Assembly: GCF_050436995.1 (NCBI RefSeq)
Contig: NC_134758.1
Span: 3,038,001-3,102,000, forward strand
Direction: 5' to 3'
Length of the DNA: 64,000 nt
DNA from: Anticarsia gemmatalis
Taxonomy: Eukaryota; Arthropoda; Insecta; Lepidoptera; Erebidae
Below the pieces are notes generated by a model. It saw nothing but the letters and a program-made list of their open reading frames with translations, searched no databases and was not told where the DNA came from. The translations under genes were made by a program, and so were the position numbers. Below are positions 34,701 through 48,930 of the stretch, in pieces. Every line of letters begins with the position of its first letter. Position 1 is the first letter of the stretch.

Positions 34701-36475
34701 CGGTAATCATTATTTTGATTTTAGCTTAAACTTGTGCAAAATATGTTTTTACCTTTACCTGGTTAAAATATTAAATGCGGAACACGCATATCACTTTTCT
34801 TTATCCCTTCACACCCTACCGTTCGCATTGACGCGAAACAATAAACACCTTCCGAAATCACGAAGTAAAATATTTCTAAAAGGCACGTGTGTATTTATTT
34901 GAAAGACTACCCTTCCTATTGTCCCTTTATATCTTTAAATCCTCGTATATTAGGGGAGGGCTACGAATAAGAAGGCAGGCTTCACAAGAAATAATGAATT
35001 CGTAATACAAGATACCGGGGCGCTGTGCTTTGCTATCTCGAGACAAACTACCTCAACGCTCTACTATTACCGGCCATTAGTAACTTGACCTATTGTAAAC
35101 AAAGACGACTATAGATAATAATTTACATTATAAGTAGGTACCATTTTTGCAGCTCGATGAAGCCAGTTTAAAAGAATAAGTTTGATTTTACTGTTTTGTA
35201 CTTACTCAATTACAATATGGTAACTATTTCCAACTTGACGTTCCACGGCTCAGTACAAATCAAGGGAAATGAGACTTGGCCTGTTTGTAAAGATGATGGA
35301 TTATAGAAGTGATAAAAAGTATAGAGGTACTGAGATGCTCGTTTTTTGAAGTTGGTTAAAAATATAATATTATCGCTCCTATATTCTTCGACAAGTTTTG
35401 TGTGTCAGGTAATTTTCAACAATAGTTAACAACCCTCAAAATCGCTGATACAAACAACATGTTCTCACCTTATACGTTGATCAGCAACATCATTAAGAGT
35501 CGTGTGATCTGCTCGCTCGTGCGGTCACCGGCTTGAATTAGCGACGCAAGACACGACATGTGTCTTGAATTGATTATCAACTCTCACAGTTTTACCCAAC
35601 ACTGTGACAAGATAAATCGTCGGTGGAGAAAAATGAAAGCAGTTTTTCAGGAGCTATCTAGCGTCGTAAGTTAGATGAAGAATGTTACTATTTTATGGTA
35701 TCTTGGGTATGTATTGGATGGTATATTTGTGTCTACGCACGAGTACGTTTTACGAAGGCTGGATAAAATTGTTTTGTTTTATTATAGTGCGTATAATAAT
35801 ATTACTTTAGGTATATGCCTTCTACTTAGTGAAAGTAGTACTCATTATGTTCTCGGTGCCCTTCATGTTAATTGAAGATTATGAATAAATTGCGTTGGCA
35901 AGCGCTTATTAGACAAAATATTCTTAGTTCGATAAGTATACTTAGATAGGTAACAGTTGTAAACACATAATGTGAATATTCACTAATGTTCTGCGTAAAA
36001 TGACAGCCAATAACGAGTAAAAAGCACTTCAAACTTCAAGTAATAAAAATGTTGTAGTCAAACGTCCCAAAAACTCAATTCCCCGTGCCCGAAGTGCAAA
36101 CTGAGACAGCACGGGGTAATTACACCCGACGTTGGCAATCAACAAAGCAAAATGTACTTATGTCACTTAATTGTAGCCGTACACGCGAACTTTTATGTTC
36201 TACCCGCGTTTTGGCCTCCTGGCCAACAGCCATCCTTATACACCAACAATTTTGTAGAGAACCGTCTATGTATAAGAATTCCATTACGGATCAAATGTTC
36301 CATTACGTAAATATTAATATTTCTGGGTAGTGCTAAGCAAAAGTAAGTACCTAGCCTACCTATGTTAGTTTGTGCCAAAAAATATAGAGCGTGTCTCGCC
36401 ATCAAACGTCAAAGTTTGGCGAGGGTGACTAATTTGTAAAACAATGTATATTTTATTTAAATTCGCGGCTAGCGG
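31777..36475. other. Unannotated AT-rich spacer
   Basis: About 4.7 kb without a supported gene. Frames at 32316-32591 (contains CLKCPKC by chance) and 34146-34427 have no domain. A short perfect hairpin TTTCTACGAAACGTAGAAA is near 33197-33215, and CAAGACAC..TGTCTTG pairs near 35547. A possible short exon at 32792-32843 is discussed among the rejected items. Confidence 0.45.
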
Positions 36476-36640
36476 AGACATACAAAAAATTTTTAGAACA
36501 TTATTGACTTTCAAGCTTATGCAGCGGACGGTTACTTGTTCGATACAGCTACTTTTTTGTCAAAATACATAGAATTGTAAATTATACACTGGATGAAGCG
36601 TGCATTCCAAGGCTCTCTACTAATTTGTAGGACTACAGTA
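36476..36640 (+). repeat. Dispersed repeat of unknown family, copy B
   Basis: Partner of 5601-5760. It reads CTTATGCAGCGGACGGTTAC, ACAGCTACTTTTTTG, AAATACATAGAATTGTA, GCGTGCAT, CTCTCTACTAATTTGTAGG. Copies differ by substitutions and small indels, so they are old. Short frames at 36085-36330 (plus) and 36532-36762 (minus) lie near or over it and are not supported. Confidence 0.65.
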
Positions 36641-39600
36641 CGAAACTGAAATTTACGGCGAATATGTAAAAGTATGTTATAATGTATTACTGGGAATGTT
36701 TTATGATGTTGTGAGTACTTAGTGTTTTCTATTAATTCTGTGCTTTCGTGTAAAGTTGTCAACGGCGTACGAAAATTGTTTTATGAATAATTTTTTGTTG
36801 GTGCTAAAACGTTTTTCTGGAAATTGAAATGATTTTTTTGTAGTTTACATTTGGTTGTTTCATGTTTGCTATTTCTTTATTAGATGCTCTATTGTTTATG
36901 TCTATTAGTTAATACGTATTCAAAACAGTGTTTATACATAAGTAAACAATTATTGTAATTGCTTTCATATCAGGCTATGGAACGTAAGTTCCTATACCAA
37001 CGACATACATACATGGAAATGCAAACGATATTATGAGAATTACGATGAATCAATACACAACATCATGGTTCTTTTACCTTTATTAATAAGTCCTGTTAAA
37101 TAGTGACAAGCGTTCATTTCAATTCAGATTTCAAGTGGGCTCTGTCTTACGAAAGTATTCGGGACCCTCTTCAACACATAATTCTATACCAAATACTCCC
37201 AATAAACACCGATACAGGAAGCTGCAAATATCTCGTTTATTATTCATGCAATAGTTATTATTGATCGTAAAATAAAATACGGTAATAGTTTACGGTCGTT
37301 ACGCTAATATGCAAGACACGAATGTCGATGCGAGTAGCTGTCATGTTTGTTGCAAGTTAAGTGTTCTTGGCGACAAGGAGTAATAGGATGGGTATGTTTA
37401 CTTCTAGGGCATCATAGAATGCTTGATTGCTTTCTTAGACTGTTTAATACTTCACTTTTGTAATTTGCAAATACTATCAAATTCTAGCTATCCAGAAAGC
37501 AACAGAAATGGTAGGCTTTAAAGTTCCACTCAGTTTCACGTTAACGAAAGATCATGAATAAAAAATCATGAAAAAAAAAATACACCATGAGACTTTATTT
37601 GATGATCAATGCTCATAGCCAATATTCGTACATAAAAAAAAGTTATATTTAGGTAAAATATCTGTGCAACAGTTAAGTTATATAATAAGCATTAGCAGGT
37701 GATCTAAAGCCAATGTCCTATATCCGTAATACCATGGCTAGCTATTATTGACTTGCCCTGAGGTCGGGTGTAAACAACGTTATCGTGGCGTCGTCATCAC
37801 GACGGTTACTGCCAAGTGGCAACGTTTAATGATAATATAACCGTAATTATTGTTTTATGCACGTATCTAAGTAGGAATTAATGTGGGATGAGTATGCTAA
37901 AAACTTCTGTAAGAGACTTCTGTTTCTTTCAATAGAGATCTATGTTTAAACCAAGACATTGCAATTGTTTAAAGCAGGAATGAAAGTGTACCGAAATTGT
38001 TTAAAAGTTTAAAGTTGGTACCAAAATTCTTTATTATTATTCTTAAATCTCGTTCAAAAAGCTTATTGTACAATGGTTACCCCACAAAGAAAATTTAAAT
38101 CACAAAAATAAACTCCATAATCCAACGCATTCAACCGTCAAAAAAGGAAAACAAACCTCCATTCACTTCGGACAACAAAAGCAGTTTGCAAAAACATTTA
38201 TACCCATCTCAGGGAGTGTCGTATCCTTAACCCTGTTTAATTAATTAAAGCGTACACTAATCTGACGTCGGTGCAACTCATAAAAGAATGCTTGGCGACA
38301 AAGATAGTCTTGTTGATTAATGCATGATGCTGAACTTTCGTGCTGAGTTTTTAGTCGTAATCCGACTAGTTGTAGCTTTGGTTCGTTTTGTACTGATAAA
38401 ACTTCCTAGAATTTTTCTAAGAGCTAAGCCTTTATTGTCCTACTGCACAGATCTTCCTGGAACGAAAGACTGGTTGAGTCTGTTGCGCTTTGATGTGGGT
38501 TGGAAAATCCGCACATTTTTGTAAAGGATCAGATGAGAATTAATTTTGTTTCCTTTAGCTTATTCACCTTCATCATCTGTAATAGATGAAAAGAATACTT
38601 TTATAGAATTTACTACATATTTAAATTCTTTATTCGTAAACCAACTCATTCCAGCTTAAGTTAGTAAGTCAAAATAATCAAAACCTTAAAATTGTTAGCA
38701 ACGAAAAGGAACTCTCAGCTGTCCAATTCTACATAAATGGTAGTAGTCTCGTCCAGCCGGATAATTTTAAATACCTCGCTAGCTGAGGAGCGTTGTAAGG
38801 TGCACTCAAAACCCCGCATAGGTACAGGTACAACTACCAAATCTAAAAGGAACGTTTTGGATATTTTTAATATTGCACATTTCTGCTGCAGGAATATTAA
38901 ACGTGCTCTTAATCCCGTTATACAATAACAGTTATATTGTTTCATTCATTAATGAATCTTTATAAAGCTGTGTAATCCGTATGGTAATGTTTATTAAATG
39001 TAATCGCATTGTCATGGACTTTGTTTACTTTTGGATTAATTTTGGTTTTCGGATGGTCTGCGAAGTCGACATATGGCGCTCTTTTAAACAAATAACGAAC
39101 AGAAAAAAAAATGTTGAACATCTTAGCTATTCACATCTTAATTGATTGTATTGTATTTACTCGATTTTTATTAATAAGAGTATCAATTTGTAAACCAGAC
39201 TCTTTAAAAAATATACCTATCTATCAGCTAAACATATACCTACAACCTACCTAAAGATCTATTACATCCAAAACAAACTCACGTAATAGTCTTAGAATTA
39301 TATAGTTTGCACTTAAAAGCGCTAAATCAATTCCGTACTGTATTGTTACAATTTTAAAAGCATAGTTTTAAAAGTGTAGCAAAATCGTTTCGTATTGCGA
39401 GTCGAAACCCACTCGAAGGGGTGGGAACCATGAATCTTGTTCTCGTAAACCGAAGGAAATTGCTTGCTAAAAGTTTGCGAATTTATAGCGTATTTGTAGG
39501 TACGTCTGTACGTCCGAGGATTAGGCACATTCGTCACTAGTACTGAGAGTTTTACCTGCCTTTGTTCAGTCGATCTTTGATAGGATTTTTATAACTGTGT

Positions 39601-41723
39601 GATTTTGAAGCAAAAAGATTAATCTCTCTGTATCGTACTGGACTAAGAGGAAATGCGAATGGCATTATGTCTGCCAATATACAACACTGTAAACAAAATA
39701 TAAAGTAAATAAATAAGTAAATTATACCTACGATTTTCTTTATAAAATGCAACTTTTATTTCATTGATCTTAGACAGTAGCCGATTGGGTATATTTAAGT
39801 CATTGAATGCAGTTTTCGACTGAGGTGTCGTATGAGAATTATCACCAGAAATAAAATGAAAGGATACCGTACTTAACTTCTAGTTTCATCTTAAACTAAA
39901 AGAAACTAGTATACTTATTAATTCTGATGAAATAGATAACTAAACACTATATCAGACAGATAACGAATAACATTAAAACTACAAACATATTTAAAAGCTC
40001 GGCAGTAAGTTAGCCAGCCTTTATCAGAGTGGCCGGGGTTGAGTGAATCCAGTCCATATTTCAGGGCACTCGCCGCGATTTACATAATTAACCGCCTTCC
40101 TCACGACTTTTGCTACAACCTTGATATATCTCCCAGTAAATGTGTAAGTAACTAAGTAATTTCGTGTCCTGTTTACGTTATAGGTGTTAAGGTTAAATTG
40201 TGTTTTAGAAATAAAAGATGATGTTTTATGTAGTTTTTTTACTTAAGTTACACTTATCATTCTTTCAGTAGGTACAATAGGGAATCAGGCGAGCCATCTT
40301 GAATAAAAAAACAAAAAATACTTCCAAATACAAAACAACTTAACAATGTTGCCATCACATAAAAATTACATTGTCTATTATAATATTGCCAACATAAATG
40401 TACAGCGACGTTGAGTTTTTTTGATAAAAATAAAAGTGATACTAAGAATAAAAGTATTAAAGGAATTATTCGTTTGCTATATAAATAGCCACCTTTGGCT
40501 TTCATAAAACTAAGACGTTATTTTATATGTGTATGTATGATTAGTATTTGTTAAACAACTGTGTTTAAATTTATACCATTCGCAGTGTGACAGGACAGAC
40601 AGACAAGTTGAATGCAAACAATAGATATTTAGGCCTTGATATCTAATAAAAAGCAAATCTTACTCTGTTTGAAATATATGTTTTTTTATAATAAAAAATA
40701 GTCTCTTTTTATTACTTTAATTAAAATGATATTATGTAATTGAAATACTTTATAAAATAATAGCTCAAACCCTCGGGCAGACAGTAATTGTTTCAAGGAG
40801 GTTAGACATAAATTATCTCTCTTCTTAAAAATTACTAATTAATTTTTAGTATTATCATAAGACGTTTATTTTGTCTGCGTAGGTATTGTTGATATTAGGA
40901 ATAACGAAATAATAAAGATTGTTTTAGTATATTCAGAGTTTGTATATATAATTTTCTGTGATTTTACTTCATTTTGATACAAAATAGTATCAATTAAAGA
41001 TCGCTGATTATATGTGGGAAATGTTCACCCTAGTTTATAAATAATCGTTAATTGTTGTAAATATCACTATAATTGAGGTTATAGTGTAAAAATAAATAAA
41101 ACAAAACACTGCAATCCAATGTGGCTATATTTAAACCTTTGATAAATACAAAAAAAAATATCAAGTATCAATTAAATTTCTACTAGAGCTCTAAATAAAT
41201 CAATTATTGTTCTGAAGAAACTAATCTTTCAATTCCAAATCCTCAAAATCGACATGAAATATCGAAAGACCGTCACACGAAACACCGAACATTTCTCAGA
41301 CAACCTGTTAAAAGCCAAAATTGGTTCCGCATACCTACCAAATTGTTCTCGAGCCCAAACAATTGAATTTAAGGATTTCACCCTCTAAATCGGCCATTCC
41401 TCGATTCGTAAATCAATTGAATTCTTTAATTGAATATTGATCAATCAGATCACGAGTGGCCCTTGATTTTAAATGAGAAAATAAAAAAAACTCCAATTAA
41501 AAGCCTCTTAGATAATTATTCTGTTGGATCGCTTTGTGATGGGTTTATTAAGGATTTGTACGTGATTATAATAATGAAAATATTTTAATTGTGATTTTTT
41601 CATTGTGTTAAGGAATCTGTGTAAATAGTTAGCTAGGTTTGATTGTTTTTAAAAAGTATAAACATGAAGTAATGTTTTTGGGAATTATTTATATGGTATT
41701 TGAAGGAATGCAAACTCTTAATT
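36641..41723. other. Unannotated AT-rich spacer
   Basis: About 5 kb with no recognised gene. A slightly GC-richer patch (TGGCCGGGGTTGAGTGAATC region, about 40,030-40,110) is the only compositional break. Frames at 38324-38524, 38715-38945, 39552-39752 and 40257-40505 lack domains. Confidence 0.5.
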
Positions 41724-41806
41724 CTGCACTTTGCCAGCGTATTGAACTGAAGGCCACACATTTTACCTCCATCCTGAGCGGAAATCTCGCTTGCTGAGCA
41801 GTGAAC
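41724..41806 (+). mobile_element. Decayed retroposon tail (GCCAGCG family), copy 2
   Basis: TGCACTTTGCCAGCGTATTG, then GAAGGCCACACATTTTACC, then TCCATCCTGAGCGGAAATCT, then TGAGCAGTGAAC. The order and spacing match the intact copy at 59444-59557. Heavily mutated. Confidence 0.65.
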
Positions 41807-44800
41807 TAATAAATATTTATTTGTAAAGATATTACAGTGACGTCATAGCATAGGAACAAAATAAATACTGATTTAAATAACGTAAACCTGCAAATTAATT
41901 ATACAAAGAAATATATTTTGTTCAGAGCTAATTACCATATTATAATAACTCTTGATATTCATCGAGTCTCTTATCTCCTCAACTCCACTTTGAACACATA
42001 AAGCCACCCACACAGATCTATTTTTAAACCCGGACTTAATTTCTAACGCAGCTCAAATATCCTAATCTAATTTTATCATGGAAAGCCCTTATACGTCTGT
42101 AAAGCTATGTCTACATTAGCATTTACCTAATACTTCACCTTAAACTTGCGATAATTCCATCCACCACCAATAGATTATATCTATAGATATATAGACCTAT
42201 ATGTATCTCCGCGATTATTCTCCTATTGATTTCATTCTCTATAGCCTGACATAGTGATAGGCCAAAGAGCTACAAATACGAAGAAAATACTTGTACGTAG
42301 CTTCATTACCTCTTATGCACATAAGTAATCAATATACTCGTACATATATGTGTCATCAAATGTTGTACAGGTACTCGAAAGCGACAAGCGCTATTGTAAA
42401 TTCCGCCTTAATTCTACTATATACGTATATAATGTATAAATAATATGTCGTTATGTAAAGCAGCACCCCGCATTTAGTCCTTGATGGACTTAATTAATTT
42501 TTGACACGAATCCGATGCGATGGCGCTCTTCGGAACCCTCTAATCAGGTTTACGATCGATTTGAGCGGACCCGTCGAGTGAACGCCAGGTAAATTAAAAA
42601 TTAAATATTTTGACCCTCGATTTTTTCCAAATGATCGCTCTTTGAGTGTTCGAAGAGTTGTGAAAAATTAAGTTTGTGTTTTGCCGTTTTTTTGTATCAA
42701 CTGAGCTTGGTTTAGGTACTAACTACTGGAATACACTGAATTTGATTCCCCAACGGAACAAATGCTGTGTCATGTAATCGAAAAAATATTGCTTTGGTCC
42801 GGGGTGTGAATAAGAACCACAAGTTTCCTAACATTTAAAACTGAATAGGACGACACTATCTTCTATTGGATTATTTAATGTATAACACTTATTTTTCGAA
42901 TGCATTTACACTATAGCTTTTCATTATTAAGAATATAAAATAAACCCGTTTACACAACAGCGACCAAGTAACCGTCAGAGCAGAACCAGTCAGTACAAAT
43001 TTAACAGGCAAAAAGTTTATCAGGAATGGGCGTGTCCGTGTAGATTTCACGACAAATGTCAAGTCGGGCTGCGGTCGCGGTCTCCAACGAAAGGGGACTC
43101 AACGCCTCTCTTGTAAACGCCACTTTATAGTGCAACGGTCAGAAATAAAACTGATGACTGGTAGTACCTACTTAGTTTGTTTTTGTTGATCGTTTGTTGA
43201 CGATTTTTGTTACCTGATTTTGTGAAGTAAAGGGTATGTTGCTTTATAGTTGTTGAGGGGAAGTTTTTACACCATGTTAAGATAACAATCGAGTCCTACA
43301 AAAAGAGGCTCAGAAGAATTTAAAAAATCAAGAAAGTAATTATAATCTCATAACTTAAAATTACGGATACAAATATGAATGCAGTGTATTTTACCTTTGA
43401 CTGCTTCAAGTTTTTTTTTATTAACTAAGGACTACATTTTTAGATTGAAAAACATTCGCTAATGTCAGTATCTGCAAAACCATTCACAAAAGAAGAAAGT
43501 TTATTATTTGGATGTAAAGCAAAGTCTAACATTAGCATCACTGAAACAAACCTATATTTTCCACTACACAAAAATAGTCTCTCCACAAAATTTAGTTAAG
43601 TCGGGTGCACAAATGAGTGGTAAATGCAGACTGTTTACATGGCGTTTAGGTACAAAGAGCAAGCGTTGCGGCGACACTGACCGCAGCGTAACGTAAGTAC
43701 CGCTTGTGTAGACGAAGCTTAACATTTCTATACTTATGACCGAGGCGCAGTATAGTGCATTTTTAATAGACTTAAATGTTAGACTAGTTAGTGACGTTTG
43801 GTATGATAATCCTGTCGTTATAACCTCATAGCTCTGAATGATCTCGAGCTGTCTCCTCTCGATGTCGAATCTGTTGTTTGATGTTTGGACTCTAATATTT
43901 CATTGTTGTCCTTAAATATTTTTCACGCTCTTCGTTGACATCAACCCTCCTTGGGAAGCCTCCGTTCCACGATTTTCTTCTACGCTAAGAAATTGTTTAT
44001 TAAATAAATAAATTAACTTCGTATTTTTTTGACCACGTCTGTGTGGTCAAAGACAATGCCCCGCCCCTTTTGTAATAAATCACTGTTGATTAATGAAGTA
44101 ACAGACAAGGGTTCACTTAACTAATCATATCAGTGTTGCTTTGCTTCAATGGATTAAATGGTGTTTAGCCAACAAAAGATTATGATGATAATTTATATTA
44201 ATATGGGCCGACCCGGGATGGGGACGAGGCGGGGTCGAATGTAAAACTTTAGACTTTTACTTTAGAATACACCTAAGCTACGTTTCTTTAAAAAACTTTT
44301 GTGCTAAGAACTATGGTAACAATTTTAAATATGTACCTTCGTATTCGTACCTTTGCATATCAAAGAGTATTCGTCGCAAACGTATCCATTTGTGCATCTT
44401 GGGGCGGGTAATCTTTTCTTTCAATTTTAATGGTATATAGTCAAAATCTTAGTTGACAGTGATTAAAGATTTTAATAAGGTTTTTTTCAAACCCATTTTG
44501 ACACTATGATTGTAAACTATTCATCAAATAAACATTCAAATGCAAGTTAGCATGATACAGTCCAAACACATGGACATCGTAGAAACAAATCCATTAATTG
44601 GCAGTTTCCTGAAAGCTCTTAGTCTCTATCCCGTAGAAAAACGAAACGGGAGCGAAAATACTGCTGAAAAAACCCTGCAGAAAACTATACATAATAAATT
44701 TATGTTAGTAGCAACACGATAAAAGTTTCATGTCAATCTGGATTAGTCAGTTTTGTGTGAAAGTGCTGAAAAGCTTTCAGTTATTATTAGGAAAAAACTG

Positions 44801-45152
44801 TGGTTTAAAATTTGTATATTGTTCATGGATCACGCTGTCATGTTTAATGGTTTTTATAAATATAACGTTTAAATAGGGAACTTTAAAAATGAAAATAACA
44901 CATACTGAATTATTTACGTATATTCTGTAAAGTAATATCTATGGATTAAAGGTTCTTTACTCTATTTATGGGTATAAATATTATTGATTGTTTAAAAGTA
45001 AATTATCTAAATTATTTGGGTTTCGGTATAGGTTATACCTAAGTAGCATGTGATAGGGTGCGAGCCGTTTACCGTATAACGGGTGCGTTACCAGATTCCA
45101 GACCACTATTGAGAATAATGAATCTAATATAAATTAGAAAAAGATCAAAGTT
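41807..45152. other. Unannotated spacer
   Basis: No supported gene. A 9-bp perfect inverted repeat TTTGACCAC/GTGGTCAAA lies at 44028-44051. A donor-like GTAAGTACC follows a short frame at 43508-43696 that has no domain. A CpG-richer patch is at about 42,500-42,590. Confidence 0.45.
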
Positions 45153-45235
45153 CTTTGTCCGGCCTTGGAATCGAACCCAAGACCTCGTGGTCAGCAGTCA
45201 GATACACCACCTACCGCTTCATAGAGACAGCCAAT
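45153..45235 (-). mobile_element. tRNA-like SINE head, minus strand
   Basis: On the minus strand it reads an A-box-like GCGGTAGGTGG (plus 45207-45217) and, about 40 nt on, a B-box GGGTTCGATTCC (plus 45168-45179). The latter is set in a T arm with CTTGG pairing CCAAG. The spacing suits a tRNA or tRNA-derived SINE. The acceptor and anticodon stems are imperfect, so a working tRNA is unlikely. Its sequence differs from the 12.9/55.4-kb family. Confidence 0.55.
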
Positions 45236-46360
45236 CTAGTTATCTGTAATCTTTTATAGTAAACAAAATATACCGTAAATATTAAAATATTGGCAAGTTT
45301 TATTCATATCTTTATAGTGGCTCCACATATTTGCTTCTGGGAACCTGCCAGCTTTGATTTTGGCATACCCAATACTTGATATCCGTAATGCACACGAAAA
45401 ATATTTCGATTGTATTCAATGCTTACATTTTTTAACACTTTTTGCTTCCATGAAGTTTATTTAACAATTTATTTTTCCCCAACGCCAAATGTGCAGTTTT
45501 TTTTATTAATACCCTGTCGACATTGTGCCGTTAACCGTTGGTGTAAATTTAAAATCGGAACTTTTAACAAATTTAAAATGTCGGATACGGTGTAGTGAGT
45601 TAGAAGAATTAAATAATGAACGCAACTTGTCATGAGTTTATTGTTACTCGTATGAGTGCAACGTAATAAAACAAATAGCTTTCATGGAAGTATTAATTAG
45701 TCAGTGCACTAAAACCTCTTTGTTGTAGGCATCATACGAAACAGAAAAAAGAAAAAATATTTTAAAATTCAAACTTTGAACAGAATAAACGAAATATGTT
45801 CAGTCTGGCTAAACAACTTTCTTTTTAAAAAATCTATATAAAAAGCACAAAGTCTGGTAAAAACTCTGTCGGCAATGTGTTGCCGGTGTCCTTTCATTGT
45901 TCTTTTGTTTCGTACCAAGATAAACTTTCTTCCCGGCCTGAAGGAAGCCGAGTGTTTTATGCCCGTGTCAAATGTCCCGCCTATTTAGCTTTGTTTTGTA
46001 GTGAAAAATATATTGCACTGCACTTTGTACCTGTTGATATCAGGGAGAAATAGTTTTTGTTTTTTTTATTAGTGGGTGTAAGTTGCAACATTAGTCGCTT
46101 AGAACTTTAACATAGATACATACTTAAGCGTCGTTTTGCAGCCCGTTAAAACAAGTCTCAGAAATCTTTAATTTTCTTATACTATTTTAAATTGTTATTT
46201 CTAAAGCCTAACTATACTCTTTGTTTAGTACATTTACTTGATATTACAAAAAAATAATACTGCAACTCGAGTCCAAAAGTAATCTGAAAATCGAAATACA
46301 AATCGAGCTATCAGTCTAAACGTAACATCGGTCATTATTAGTAGAACAACAAACCTAGCA
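45236..46360. other. Unannotated spacer
   Basis: AT-rich. A hairpin-prone CGGCAATGTGTTGCCG sits at about 45,871 in a less AT-rich patch to 45,990. A plus frame at 45410-45595 is not supported. Confidence 0.45.
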
Positions 46361-46570
46361 TTGCGGCCCTGAGTGCCGTGACTAGGGTGTCAATGTAGCA
46401 ATAATACAGCTTATACCGCCGACTGTACGTGGCGGTGGTGACAAACAGATCGAGAGGTGTCCGGATATTCCCAATTTCCGTGACGTCAGCTCCGGATTTA
46501 TGTCACAGTTGCGGGTAGACGGATGACGTCGGCGGCGACCTGTTGGCCCCTGAATATTTGCAACGCCCTT
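46360..46570. promoter_or_regulatory. CpG-richer patch with CRE-like sites
   Basis: A compact GC-richer patch (TACCGCCGACTGTACGTGGC, GATGACGTCGGCGGCGACC) with TGACGTCA at about 46491 and a second TGACGTC at about 46525. This spacing of CRE-like sites in an otherwise AT-rich region suggests an enhancer or promoter. No exon is recognised beside it. Confidence 0.3.
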
Positions 46571-48850
46571 ATTTAGTGTACGTACGGCTTTAGTGAGTTC
46601 TAGCTGTATTTATTAAAGTCAATTGTAATTCTGAACTTATGTAAGAAGTGTAGAAGTGTAAATATTTAGATCGGTTGTTTTAAAATGATGTATCTAAAAA
46701 GGCTCTAGATGCAGTAATTTTTTCTGCGTAATTCCGCTTAACATATTATTCAAAGCTTTGTTATTTATACAATAAATAACAAACTATTATCTGCTTTAGT
46801 TGGTCCTCTACGTTAAAATGTATAATCAATATTAAATAAAAATATAATTTACACTACATAAACACTACTCATAACGTTATCGCCGTTAGCGAACAATTTT
46901 TTATTTCCCAAAACATAATTCTAATCCAAATTGAACCATTTTCGTATTGAATATCCTAACGCAACTTTTATAACTTTATAAAGTGGCGTATGTTTCAGTG
47001 GATCTGCTTTCATAAATGTGAAATGCTCGCGGCATTGTTTACTTTTAATATCACTGGTACCACGGGGTGGCGAGCCTCGGCACCTAGCTTCTCCTTTTAT
47101 TATATGTATGCCCACAAAAAGGTAATGGAATAACAAAATGATTGCACACCAACCTCGGTGGCTATATTCATGCTGTTTTCATAAATTGCACTCAGTTTGA
47201 TACAGCTTTTTAAATATTTATCGAGAATACCGTTTTAGGGATTGCTGTTCTATCGAGATAAAAGTTTTTCAACCGCTTAATCCTGACGCGGGAGTGCTGT
47301 GAATCTAAAACTAAATTGGTTTCGGTATAAATATTCAAAAGTTATATAAACGTGGTATTTATACGCGCAACAGGTTATAACAATATCAACGAGAATACAC
47401 AAAACTTTTCTGAAAACTTGCTACTTATGCTTTAGAAATATCTTTTACCCACTAGTCGAAATATCCGTGTTGAACTCTCAAACAAATCCTCGGTATCGCA
47501 TATTTCACGGGTCCATATTGTGATTTACATCGTTCGTTGGATGGATGTTCCCTCCGGTGGCCTGCGCACCCTGCGGCATAAATTCTTACATTTAGCGCGC
47601 CGTCACCAAATGAAATAATGTGTCCTGTCGCGGAATTATTTTGACACCTGCTTCACAAGTTTGAGCCCGATTTATTGCCTTGTTTGAATTACGAACGTGT
47701 GGACATTTTTTTGCTAATTTCGTAAGTAAAATGGAGACATTTTGAAATGGAATCTGTTTTTTAAGTATTAGCTGAACAGTTATTCTGTTGTCTACGTGTA
47801 GAAAAAACATTGTCGAATTAACAACCTACCTTATCAAAGGTAAGGTAAATTACCTTTTTGTAGTCGGATAAAAATCTCAACAAAAGAGGTAAAATAAATT
47901 GATTAAAAATCATTTCATATTTACTTTTGAAAGTTTAAAATTCTACATAAGGTACTAGAGAATTTAACTGCAGAAAAATACAAAATATATTTTTTTGTTG
48001 ATTTAAATATCCGTCCATTGTTTACTTTATCCAATTAGAGTTTTGAGCTGAAAGTCTCGATACCATATTTTATTTCTCGCTGCAGTGAGCCAGAAACTGC
48101 AATTTTCAGTTCTTAGAACTTTAGAAAAGCTGACTTTACGACTTTGGCGTCCATTGTGATTTCTTTCACCTTATTAAGTTCCTTTTGTTTATCGCCTTCA
48201 CTGATTCTATTCTTTACTTTTGTTTTTATTTTATCAAGAATTATGACAATTAATAAAACCTCCCTTAAGTAAATATTTATTACAATGAGACGATATTAAA
48301 TAAAATGTTTTATTTTAAGTACTTAAAACTTTTTTCAAAAGCCATTATACTCGAGAGGTTTAAAGTTATTTGATATAAAAGTAAATATTTTAACGAATCC
48401 TTTTATTTTTAGTTATTATACCTAAGTGGAATTGTGTTGTTACAGCTTTCAAATGTTGTTTTAATCTAAACGAATTAAAATAATAGTTTAATTTTGGATG
48501 ACTATTCTGAACTTATTTATTTTTAAAAGACAATATTTAAATTAAAACCTACTATTTTGAGCTTACTGTACTTATCTAACTATAAATATATTTTATTATA
48601 TATAACCGAATTACGGTTATAAAATTAATTAGACATTTTATGTAATTCATTAAATCTATAAATATAATTTATTTTAAATGGCAACAAATCTCCAAATAAT
48701 TTATGAAGGAACAAATTTAAAAGTCTAACACAGAAAAAAAAGAAATTAATTGGAAAAAATGTCAAATATATCACGCACCCACTTTACATTCCATATTTAA
48801 AACGCGCTACGTCATCGTGTTTAATCTCATAATGTGATTTGTGTCAGTGA
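46571..48850. other. Unannotated spacer
   Basis: AT-rich, with a CpG-richer patch at about 47,500-47,640. Minus-strand frames at 46921-47136 and 47592-47810 look mildly protein-like but have no domain or clear exon boundaries. Confidence 0.4.
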
Positions 48851-48930
48851 GCAGTGTTGGCTTGTGTTGGCTTCTGTTGGCTTGTGTTGGCGTGTGTTGG
48901 CTTGTGTTGGCTCGTATTGGCTTGTGTTGT
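48851..48930. repeat. 10-bp minisatellite, 8 units
   Basis: Eight consecutive 10-mers of consensus CTTGTGTTGG, each with at most a few changes (for example CTTCTGTTGG, CGTGTGTTGG, CTCGTATTGG). A ninth, weaker unit may follow. The array is likely length-variable between individuals. Confidence 0.9.

Noticed and set aside
47821..47858. TACCTTATC/AGGTAAGGTA local palindromic words as a terminator or hairpin.
   Set aside because: Pairing is short and interrupted; ordinary for AT-rich DNA.
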